From assembly GCA_002389055.1 (NCBI GenBank), contig DGNT01000010.1, positions 1 through 41,618 on the forward strand: a DNA stretch of 41,618 nt, written 5' to 3'. The notes beneath the pieces were generated by a model, which did no database searches, had not been told where the DNA came from, and saw only the letters and a list, made by a program, of their open reading frames with translations. Below, in pieces: positions 24,516 through 31,236 of the stretch. The number at the start of each line of letters is the position of its first letter. Position 1 is the stretch's first letter. The stretch is from Alcanivorax sp. UBA4485. Lineage in GTDB: Bacteria > Pseudomonadota > Gammaproteobacteria > Pseudomonadales > Alcanivoracaceae. Made by a program: the position numbers and the translations under genes.

Positions 24516-25244
24516 ATGATCCAGGTTCATCTTTATCGTTATCACCCTGACCAGGACACGCATCCGCGCATGGACCACGTTGATCTTCCCGACCGGTTTC
24601 ATGGCCGTATGGTTTTGGACGCACTTGAGTATTTGCATGAGCAAGACCCCACTCTGGTCTACAGGCGCTCTTGCCGAGAGGGTGTGTGCGGCTCCGACGG
24701 CATGAATATCAATGGCAAAAATCGCTTAGCCTGTGTGACGCCGGTGAAGGAGGTGCTGGGGAAAGGCGGCGACCTGACTATTCGCCCGTTGCCGGGAATG
24801 CCGGTGATTCGGGACCTGGTCGTGGACCAGAGTTTGTTCTTTGAGCAATACGAGAGAACGAAACCGTGGTTAATCAATCGAGAACCGGCGCCGGGTAAAG
24901 AGCGACTGCAAAGCCCTAGTGAGAGGGCCAGACTTGACGGGCTTTATGAATGCATTCTGTGCGCCTGTTGCACCTCTCAGTGCCCGTCCTGGTGGTGGAA
25001 CCCGGTTGAGTACCTGGGCCCGGCCGCTCTGCTCCAAGCATACCGGTTTATCGCCGACTCGCGCGACGATGGCTCGCCCGAACGTCTGGCCTTGTTGAAA
25101 GATCCTTACAGCCTCTTTCGTTGTCGTAGTATTGGGAACTGCACTTGGGTGTGCCCCAAGGGTCTGAATCCGATGCAAGCCATCGGCCGGATACGTCAGG
25201 AAATGGTTAAGGACGCACTTCGCAAGGAGCCGGACCCCAGCTAA
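24516..25244 (+). CDS. sdhB: Orphan succinate dehydrogenase/fumarate reductase iron-sulfur subunit
   Basis: A 242-residue SdhB-type protein with all three cluster motifs: C53-x4-C58-xx-D61 and C73 for [2Fe-2S]; C146, C149, C152 and C156 (CILCACCTSQC); and C203, C209 and C213 (CRSIGNCTWVC) for the [4Fe-4S] and [3Fe-4S] centres. It is typical of proteobacterial SdhB in length. What is odd is the setting: no flavoprotein (SdhA) or membrane anchor genes accompany it. A strong GGAGGG precedes the ATG. It may be a spare subunit for the main complex or work with another flavoprotein under low oxygen or nitrosative stress; that is inference. Confidence 0.9.
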   Translation: MIQVHLYRYHPDQDTHPRMDHVDLPDRFHGRMVLDALEYLHEQDPTLVYRRSCREGVCGSDGMNINGKNRLACVTPVKEVLGKGGDLTIRPLPGMPVIRDLVVDQSLFFEQYERTKPWLINREPAPGKERLQSPSERARLDGLYECILCACCTSQCPSWWWNPVEYLGPAALLQAYRFIADSRDDGSPERLALLKDPYSLFRCRSIGNCTWVCPKGLNPMQAIGRIRQEMVKDALRKEPDPS

Positions 25245-25303
25245 GCCCCGCCCGATCCCCGGCGCGGCGAGGCTTATAACCATGGACTTCGCCTCGTCCG
25301 GCC

Positions 25304-26242
25304 TTAATTCAACTCAACTGTCTCCCAGGCACGCTGCGCGCGCAGGGCGCGCGGCTTGCCGGCGACCTGGAACAGCGGCCGGTCGCGCCGCCAGCGTTCG
25401 GCGGCGGCGTCCTGCTCGCCGGCCCAGAGCGCGTCCGCTTGCTGGTAAAAATCGTTGGTGCGCGCCAGTGCGCCGGCCAGCGCGATATGGGTGGCCGGCG
25501 CGTCGGCGGGTTGCGCCGCTACGGCGGCGAGCCCGGTCAGGCTGGCGGTGAGACCTTCCAGAAAAGACCGGGGCCAGCCCCGGGCGCGCCCTTCGCGCAC
25601 CAGCCAGGCCTGCACCGCCAGGGCGATAAAGGTGTCCTCCACGGTGCGGAACGGCTTCACGAAGTCGCTGTAACCGTCACCGGGCAGCAACGCCTCGGCC
25701 TTGGCGCCGTCGAACACGGCGGCCACGTGGGGCACCTCGGGAACAAAATCCAGCGGCGGCTTTTCCACCAGGCTGACGCCCTGGCCGTGGGTGTCCACCT
25801 TGGCGATCTTGAGCGCCGGGCGGTCGTTCTCGCCGCCGCCGTCCACGCGCCCCACCACCAGCAGGCCGGTACAGGCGGAACCCAGCGTGGTCCAGGTTTT
25901 CCGACCGCTGACGGTAACGCCGCCCGGGCCGCCGTCGAGGAAGCGCGTCTCGATGTCGCGGGGGCGGTTACCGCCGGCTTCGGTGGCGCACATGGCGAGC
26001 AGCTCGTGGTCGTCCACGGTGCCGCCGTTCACTTGAATCAGTTGTCGCAGCGCCGACTGATAGCCGGCGGCGAACGCCCAGCCCACCCGGTCGGCGGCGA
26101 AGCCGCCGCGCAGGGCCAGCCCCACCGGGTCATGATGTTCGGCGGCCAGCCGCCGCCATTGCTCGCACCAGGCTTGCAGGCCCTCCGGCACGGGTATTTC
26201 AGTGGGCTGGGTGAGACAGAATTTCAGATCGTCTTGCATCAT
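25304..26242 (-). CDS. Short acyl-CoA dehydrogenase-like protein
   Basis: A 312-residue protein whose middle section resembles the beta-domain of acyl-CoA dehydrogenases (CATEAGGNRPRDIETRFL; VTVSGRKTWTTLGSACTGLL). It is about 70-80 residues shorter than usual, with a reduced N-terminal helical domain, and I cannot place the catalytic glutamate with confidence. It starts on the last base of the SDR stop (TAATG), so the pair is translationally coupled. It may be a degenerate or specialised oxidoreductase or a flavin-binding partner. An ATG three bases later is equally possible as start. Confidence 0.7.
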   Translation of the reverse strand: MMQDDLKFCLTQPTEIPVPEGLQAWCEQWRRLAAEHHDPVGLALRGGFAADRVGWAFAAGYQSALRQLIQVNGGTVDDHELLAMCATEAGGNRPRDIETRFLDGGPGGVTVSGRKTWTTLGSACTGLLVVGRVDGGGENDRPALKIAKVDTHGQGVSLVEKPPLDFVPEVPHVAAVFDGAKAEALLPGDGYSDFVKPFRTVEDTFIALAVQAWLVREGRARGWPRSFLEGLTASLTGLAAVAAQPADAPATHIALAGALARTNDFYQQADALWAGEQDAAAERWRRDRPLFQVAGKPRALRAQRAWETVELN

Positions 26243-26967
26243 TAAAACGCCGCCCGCCCCACCGACGCACCGCCGTCGATAAACAGGGTCTGTCCGGTGA
26301 TGTAACCACTGTGCTCACCGAGCAGGAATTCCATGGCGGCGGCGATTTCGTCCGGTTTGCCGAAACGGTCCATGGGCACGGACGCCAGGTAGCGGGCCTC
26401 GCCGTCGCTGCCCGGCGGGTTGTTCTCACGGAACAGCTCGGTCTCGGTGGGGCCCGGCGCCACCGCGTTGACGGTGATGCCGGTGCGGGCCAGCTCCAGC
26501 GCCCAGGTGCGGGTGAAGTTGACCAGCGCCGCCTTGGCGGAGGCGTAGGCGGTGCGCCCGGGCATGCCCAGCACGGTCAGGCTGGACACATTGAGCACCC
26601 GGCCCCAGCCCTGTTCGCGCATGTTCGGCAGCACCGCCTGGGTGGCCTGGATGGCGGAGTGCAGGTTGACGCCCATGACCGCGTCGAAGCTGTCCAGATC
26701 GATCTCGCCGAGCGGCTGCGGGCGCACCAGACCCACGTTATTAACCACGCCGTCGAACCGGAAGCGGCCGGCCAGATCGGCGAACACGGCTTCCGCCTGC
26801 TGGCGGTCGGACAAATCCGCCGGGACCAGGGTACCGGGGAAGTCGGCGTCGTCCGCGCGGCGGGCAATGCCCACCACCCCGTGGCCGGCGGCCGCCAGCC
26901 GCTGGGACAGGGCCCGGCCGATGCCCTTGCTGGCCCCGGTGATCAAATAGGTTCTTGTCGTGGTCAT
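26242..26967 (-). CDS. Short-chain dehydrogenase/reductase (FabG-like)
   Basis: A 241-residue classical SDR. The cofactor motif TGASKGIG is at 10-17, NNVG at about 76-79, and the catalytic residues are S128, Y141 and K145 (YASAK). The C-terminus GYITGQTLFIDGG is typical of the FabG group. The basic residues after the second strand (ARRADD) favour NADP. Substrate unknown; coupling to an ACAD-like gene suggests acyl or ketoacyl chemistry. GGAG lies six bases before the ATG. Confidence 0.92.
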   Translation of the reverse strand: MTTTRTYLITGASKGIGRALSQRLAAAGHGVVGIARRADDADFPGTLVPADLSDRQQAEAVFADLAGRFRFDGVVNNVGLVRPQPLGEIDLDSFDAVMGVNLHSAIQATQAVLPNMREQGWGRVLNVSSLTVLGMPGRTAYASAKAALVNFTRTWALELARTGITVNAVAPGPTETELFRENNPPGSDGEARYLASVPMDRFGKPDEIAAAMEFLLGEHSGYITGQTLFIDGGASVGRAAF

Positions 26968-26981
26968 TCAACGCTCCAATT

Positions 26982-27055
26982 GAAAAAGCCCGTTCAGCGG
27001 GCCGGCACGCCTTTAACGGTGGCGCCGTGGCGGACATCGTGCAACACCACGGCGC
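26982..27055. repeat. Duplicated 3' end of the NeuD-like gene (copy A)
   Basis: These 74 bp match 28992-29065 at 67 positions (about 90%). On the minus strand they encode SAVVLHDVRHGATVKGVPAR-stop, the last 20-odd codons of the NeuD-like acyltransferase, plus its terminator stem. Similarity stops abruptly at 27056. There is no rest of the gene here, so it is a detached tail lying just past the carboxylesterase stop. Confidence 0.85.
26983..27003 (-). terminator. Terminator downstream of the carboxylesterase gene (inside repeat copy A)
   Basis: On the minus strand GCCCG / CGGGC forms a 5-bp stem around CTGAA, followed by TTTTT. It belongs to the duplicated NeuD tail and probably now ends carboxylesterase transcripts. 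Confidence 0.6.
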
Positions 27056-27074
27056 TCCGGCCCAGGGTTGATTA

Positions 27075-28757
27075 TCACGGACCGGCACAGTCCGTCATAT
27101 CGGCGACCGGATCGGCGTACAAGCCGATATTGAAGAACCACTGCTGACCGGCCGAGCGGCGCCGGCAAACCACCTCTTCGTGCAACTCGAACATTCCCGG
27201 TTGAAGGTTGGTGTCGGCCTCCGGCTGATCGGCGAACCGCATATAGTTCTGGTCGGTGCCGTAGGGCTGCCATACGGCCTCACCGCTGCTGGCCGGCACC
27301 CCGGTCGCGGCAAAGGACAGCCAGTAGTCCATCATCGCCTGCGACAGTTGTTGTTGCGTGTCCCCCTCCGGGCGGGGCCAGTTATCCGACAACGGCGCCT
27401 GCGCGCCGACATGGCCGAACACGAAGGGCACGTCGCTGGCGTGGAAGGCACACAAATCCAGCGCCCGGGCCTGCGGATAACAGTGATCGAAACGATACAG
27501 GTAGGCGGGGATACCATTCTCGGTCTGTTTGCGGACCATGCGCTCGGCGGCCCAGCCGTAAAGGCCGTCGCGGGCCGTGGCCATCAGGCTGTAATCCATC
27601 TCGGCGGCGGGGTAGAGCGCCAGGAAGTCATCGGCAAGGTTGCCATACAGCGTCTGGATACGGCTTTCATAGGTGGCGGCGTCGCCCGGGGCCGGAGCGA
27701 CCAACGCCCGCTGGGAACGGACTTCCCCTTCGGTGAAACCGGCCAGCAACGGCACTCTGGCCTGCTCCCCGGCGTCAAAGGTGGCCACCAACTGGTCAGG
27801 CAGCGCCCAACCGTCCACCGTGCCCTCGGCGCGGAAGCCCACCGCCAGCCCGATGGTGACCAGCTGTTGCGCCTCCATGGCGCGGAGTTGACCAAGATCA
27901 CTTACCCCCGCCTCATTCATAACGTTGGCGCCCACTTGTTCCGCCGACGGCAAGCCGTTGGCGGCGGTTTCCAACATCGGCAGGGAGCGTGTATTAGCGC
28001 TTTGCGCGATCGCTTTATCGAACAGGTCGCGGGCCAACGGGCTGGTCAGCAGGTAACTGACGCTGAACGCCCCCGCCGACTCCCCCATGATGGTGACATT
28101 GCCCGGGTCGCCACCGAACTGACCAATGTTGTCGCGCACCCACCGCAACGCCTGAATCTGGTCGAGCAGGCCGTAGTTCCCCGATACACCCTGCTCGGAT
28201 TCGTCACTGAGCGACGACAACGCCATCCAGCCAAGCACACCCAGACGATAATTGATGGACACGATCACCGCGCCGCCACGGGCCAGCCCGGCGCCGTCGA
28301 ACACCGGCTGGGCGCTGCCGCCGATGGCCAGGGAGCCGCCATGGATCCAGACGATCACCGGCAGGTCGTCGGCATCGCTCGGCGCCCACACGTTGAGCGT
28401 CAGACAGTCCTCGCTGGTCTCCGGAAGCGGATCGTAATAAAGACTGGTTGCAGCCAGATCCGGTTGCATGCAACTGGCCCCGAACGCCTTGGCGTCGCGA
28501 ACCCCGGCCCAAGGCGCCGGGGGAACCGGTGGACGCCAGCGCAAATCACCCACCGGAGGCGCTGCATAGGGGATGCCCTTGAAGACCGATAACCCGCCGG
28601 CATAGGTACCGGCCAAACGGCCCTGGGCCACCGTAACCCGTGGCCGCTCATCGGGCTCCGGTGGATCGGAGGAGTCGGAACCGGAACAGGACGCCAGCAG
28701 GCACACCAGCACAAACAAAAAAGGACGCAGCCCCAACAACCCTTTGTTGAAACACAT
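27075..28757 (-). CDS. Type-B carboxylesterase lipoprotein
   Basis: A 560-residue alpha/beta hydrolase that cleaves carboxylic esters. A lipoprotein signal ends in LLASC with lipidated C24, followed by a Ser/Asp/Pro-rich linker, so it is likely anchored in the envelope. The oxyanion motif is WIHGG (137-141), the nucleophile is S227 in GESAGAFS, the acid is probably E343 (GFTEGE), and the histidine is H438 (CAFHASDVPFVFGH). Cysteine pairs conserved in the family are also present. GGGAG precedes the ATG. The gene lies exactly between the two copies of the NeuD-tail repeat, with its own promoter, which suggests it was inserted there. Confidence 0.92.
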   Translation of the reverse strand: MCFNKGLLGLRPFLFVLVCLLASCSGSDSSDPPEPDERPRVTVAQGRLAGTYAGGLSVFKGIPYAAPPVGDLRWRPPVPPAPWAGVRDAKAFGASCMQPDLAATSLYYDPLPETSEDCLTLNVWAPSDADDLPVIVWIHGGSLAIGGSAQPVFDGAGLARGGAVIVSINYRLGVLGWMALSSLSDESEQGVSGNYGLLDQIQALRWVRDNIGQFGGDPGNVTIMGESAGAFSVSYLLTSPLARDLFDKAIAQSANTRSLPMLETAANGLPSAEQVGANVMNEAGVSDLGQLRAMEAQQLVTIGLAVGFRAEGTVDGWALPDQLVATFDAGEQARVPLLAGFTEGEVRSQRALVAPAPGDAATYESRIQTLYGNLADDFLALYPAAEMDYSLMATARDGLYGWAAERMVRKQTENGIPAYLYRFDHCYPQARALDLCAFHASDVPFVFGHVGAQAPLSDNWPRPEGDTQQQLSQAMMDYWLSFAATGVPASSGEAVWQPYGTDQNYMRFADQPEADTNLQPGMFELHEEVVCRRRSAGQQWFFNIGLYADPVADMTDCAGP

Positions 28758-28812
28758 AAGCTCTCCCGTGCATTGTTATTATGATCGGATAACTAATTCA
28801 CTCACACGATAA

Positions 28813-28842
28813 ATAATAGAAATCAATGCACGGATTTGTCCA
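28813..28842 (-). promoter_or_regulatory. Candidate sigma-70 promoter for the carboxylesterase
   Basis: On the minus strand TGGACA (5 of 6 to consensus) is followed after 18 bp by TATTAT (5 of 6), about 55 bp before the start codon, in an AT-rich stretch that contrasts with the flanking GC-rich DNA. Confidence 0.45.
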
Positions 28843-28957
28843 TTGGCCAAATCGGGGGCTCTCAAAAGCAGTCAAAACAATACGTTAGGCCTGACCTTCC
28901 CCTGGATCAGGGCGAGCGGCGCCACGGACGGAAGAGATTCGAGGCTCGCGGGGTTAC

Positions 28958-28985
28958 CTCGGGTAACAACGCTCGGGTAACAACG
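28958..28985. repeat. Perfect 14-bp tandem duplication
   Basis: CTCGGGTAACAACG occurs twice head to tail (28958-28971 and 28972-28985), ending six bases before repeat copy B. An adjoining small inverted repeat GTTACC / GGTAAC lies at 28953-28967. Confidence 0.9.
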
Positions 28986-28991
28986 GGGCAC

Positions 28992-29065
28992 GAAAAGGCC
29001 CGCTCAGCGGGCCGGCACGCCTTTCACGGTGGCGCCATCGGGGACATCGTGCAGCACCACGGCGC
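28992..29065. repeat. NeuD-like gene 3' end and terminator (copy B, parental)
   Basis: The in-place counterpart of 26982-27055, about 90% identical. It covers the last ~20 codons of the NeuD-like gene plus the terminator stem. The two direct copies are 2,010 bp apart and enclose the carboxylesterase gene. Confidence 0.85.
28993..29013 (-). terminator. Terminator of the NeuD-like gene, containing its stop codon
   Basis: On the minus strand GGCCCGC, loop TGA, GCGGGCC, then TTTT. The stop codon is the loop itself, so the stem overlaps the last codons. Confidence 0.75.
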
Positions 29066-29618
29066 CGGCGCCGACCACCACCTTGTTGCCAATGGTGACG
29101 CCTTCGCGCACCACCGCGCCGATGCCGATAAAGCTGCCCTCGCCCACGCTGACGTTGCTGGCCAGATGGGAACCGGGGCAAAGATGGGCGCCGTCGCCGA
29201 TGACGCAGTCCCGGTCCACGGTAGCGCCGGTGTTGACGATCACGCCCAGGCCGATGCGGCTGTCCACACTGACCACGCCGCCGGCCAGCACCACCGCCCC
29301 CGGGGTGATCTCGGCGAAACGGCTCACCGACGCCTGGGGATGGATAATGGTGGCCAGGCTCACGTTCTTCGACACCAGCTCGCGAAGACGGTCCAGGCGG
29401 GCGTCGTTCCGGCCGATGCCCACCGCCACCGAGTCGATATGCACCAGGGCGTCGAGCAGCGCGCCGCTGCAACCGACGATCTGCCAGCGCTCGTTGGCCT
29501 GCTTGTCCGGCCAGGCGTCGTCGTAGAACTCGATCTTCCGCCACCCGGACGCCATCGCCGTGTCGGCGAGCACCTTGCCGTGCCCGCTGGCACCCAGAAT
29601 CGCTAACGACCGTGTCAT
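29004..29618 (-). CDS. NeuD/PglD-family sugar acyltransferase-like protein
   Basis: A 204-residue protein with an N-terminal nucleotide-sugar-binding domain (LAILGASGHGKVLADTA) and a C-terminal left-handed beta-helix of hexapeptide repeats (from about 100 on), the layout of NeuD and PglD acetyltransferases. In that family the catalytic histidine lies in VDHDC; here the segment reads VDR136-DC, so the base is replaced by Arg. H145 nearby is kept. Activity is therefore doubtful or altered. The ATG at 29618 has AGGAGG five bases upstream; the longer open frame to 30074 is spurious. No other polysaccharide genes are nearby. Confidence 0.85.
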   Translation of the reverse strand: MTRSLAILGASGHGKVLADTAMASGWRKIEFYDDAWPDKQANERWQIVGCSGALLDALVHIDSVAVGIGRNDARLDRLRELVSKNVSLATIIHPQASVSRFAEITPGAVVLAGGVVSVDSRIGLGVIVNTGATVDRDCVIGDGAHLCPGSHLASNVSVGEGSFIGIGAVVREGVTIGNKVVVGAGAVVLHDVPDGATVKGVPAR

Positions 29619-29710
29619 ACCCACCTCCTCACGCCGATGCTGGTCTCTTCGTTGTACCACAAAACCAGCGGCGGGGAGCGTGGCGACATGCGACGTCCGC
29701 GGCGGCGAAA

Positions 29711-29740
29711 AAGACAGCGGTCCGTCCCGGTGCGTACAAT
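29711..29740 (+). promoter_or_regulatory. Candidate sigma-70 promoter for the phosphopantetheinyl transferase
   Basis: AAGACA (29711-29716) and TACAAT (29735-29740) are separated by 18 bp, and the start codon follows 29 bp later. Confidence 0.35.
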
Positions 29741-29769
29741 GACGGCTCCTCCGCGCCACGACCGAGTCC

Positions 29770-30465
29770 ATGAGCCACCACCGCCCGTTACCGCCCTGCC
29801 TGCACGATCTGGACGTTAGCGCCTGGGACGCCGGGCTGTATCTGGCGCGCTGCCGGTTCCGCCCGGAGCAGCTGCTCGACGACGCCTTCCCTCTGGCCCG
29901 CGTACCCGAACCCGACACCCTGCGCGGCGCCATCGCCAAGCGCCGCTGCGAATACCTGGCCGGCCGGGTGTGCGCCGCCACCGCCGGCGAAGCCCTCACC
30001 GGTGAGGGCCTGATTCCGGCGCTGGGCGAAGACCGCGCGCCGCTGTGGCCGGCGCCGCTGGTGGGCGCCATCACCCACAGCCACGGGCGCGCCGCGGCCC
30101 TGGTGGGCCACCGCGACCATTGGCGGGGTGTGGGGCTGGATTACGAGGCCTGGCTGGCGCCGCGCCGGGCGCTACGCCTGGCCGAGGAGATACTGACCGA
30201 AGAGGAACGCCAGGCCCTGCAGGGCCTGGATGAGGCCGAGCAGGCACGCCGGATCACGCTGACGTTCTCGGTGAAAGAGACGCTGTTCAAGGCGCTCTAC
30301 CCGCTTACCGGGCGGCGCTTTTATTTCCAGGACGCGGCCCTGGACGGAGAAGGCCGGATCCGGCTGCTGACCACGCTGTCCGCCGACTGGCGACAGGGTA
30401 TGGTCCTGCCCTACCAGTGGCGGGAAGACGACGGTGTGCTCAGTTGGATCCGGGTGCCGGCCTGA
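29770..30465 (+). CDS. 4'-phosphopantetheinyl transferase (EntD-like)
   Basis: A 231-residue enzyme that attaches the phosphopantetheine arm of CoA to carrier proteins. Motifs in order: KRRCEYLAGRVCA (about 57-69), GAITHSHG (about 99-106), the magnesium-binding GVGLD124-Y-E126, and FSVK169-E170-TLFK174. This is the EntD/Sfp-type superfamily arrangement, with the EntD-like length. No NRPS or PKS gene is in the window, so it may serve fatty acid, polyunsaturated lipid or siderophore synthesis elsewhere. It ends 13 bp before the convergent lipoprotein gene. Confidence 0.9.
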   Translation: MSHHRPLPPCLHDLDVSAWDAGLYLARCRFRPEQLLDDAFPLARVPEPDTLRGAIAKRRCEYLAGRVCAATAGEALTGEGLIPALGEDRAPLWPAPLVGAITHSHGRAAALVGHRDHWRGVGLDYEAWLAPRRALRLAEEILTEEERQALQGLDEAEQARRITLTFSVKETLFKALYPLTGRRFYFQDAALDGEGRIRLLTTLSADWRQGMVLPYQWREDDGVLSWIRVPA

Positions 30466-30478
30466 CCTTAGTCGGCGT

Positions 30479-31225
30479 TCATTCCTCGCAGAACAAATTT
30501 CCCTCGTATTGGCGACTCAAGCGCACCAGGTCCACCGCGCCAGTGAAATAAGCGTCGCCATCTCCCCCGACAGTGGCGCCCAGAGCGTCGGTGCTCAACA
30601 CCGGCACGCCGGGTTCGGCGTCGAAGGTGGCCACGACGTCACAATCCACCGCGAGGGTGACACGCTCACCGTCCGAGGCGAGCTGTATTTCCCGCCAGCC
30701 ATCACCGCTTTCCAGACTGGTCAGCATGCGCTGGCTTTGCGCGGGCAAATCCACCAACAAGCGATCGTTGCTGAGAGCCACCGTCAGCGCGGCGCCGCTG
30801 GTGGACGCCAGCGACAACACCGGCCCGGTGTCCGCCTGGTCGCTACGCGCCCTCAGGTGCAGCGAGAAGCGCTCCCCGATCACAGTATTGTTCAACGCGC
30901 TGGTGGTGCGGGTGGCAAACCGGGAATCGCCGTTGAAAACCGCGACCCGGCCGACGGCGCCGCCGCCTTCAAGTGCCGGCGCCACCGGCTCACCGGCGCT
31001 GTCGAGGACGTAGAGCGCATCGCCATAGGGGGAGGCATCGTCAATGCAGGGGCTGTCGCAGTTTTCCTGTTCTTCCATGACCCAGAAGCCCAGCACGAAG
31101 CCGTCCACCGGCATGTACTCCACCGGCGCCGGTACGTCGCGCTCCACGTAGCGGGTATCGTCGCCGCCGCAGGCGGCCAAAGCGGCGGCGAGCAGCACTA
31201 CAGGCAAGATGTTCTTCAATCTCAT
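30479..31225 (-). CDS. LamG-like envelope lipoprotein
   Basis: A 248-residue lipoprotein. The signal peptide (MRLKNILPVVLLAAALAAC) gives a lipidated C19 with Gly at +2, which favours the outer membrane. The rest looks like a single beta-sandwich of the concanavalin/LamG type (RFSLHLRARSDQADTGPVLS; DGWREIQLASDGERVTLAVD), a fold used for binding sugars or proteins. It starts 11 bp after the giant phosphatase gene. The tether after the lipidated Cys (CGGDDTRYVERDVPAP) resembles that of the giant protein (CGGDTDTEYLDTTTDVP), so the two probably work at the same surface. Confidence 0.75.
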   Translation of the reverse strand: MRLKNILPVVLLAAALAACGGDDTRYVERDVPAPVEYMPVDGFVLGFWVMEEQENCDSPCIDDASPYGDALYVLDSAGEPVAPALEGGGAVGRVAVFNGDSRFATRTTSALNNTVIGERFSLHLRARSDQADTGPVLSLASTSGAALTVALSNDRLLVDLPAQSQRMLTSLESGDGWREIQLASDGERVTLAVDCDVVATFDAEPGVPVLSTDALGATVGGDGDAYFTGAVDLVRLSRQYEGNLFCEE

Positions 31226-31236
31226 TACGGCTCTCC

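Noticed and set aside
27180..28592. 470-codon open frame antisense to the carboxylesterase
   Set aside because: Opposite a gene with an intact catalytic triad; no motifs of its own.
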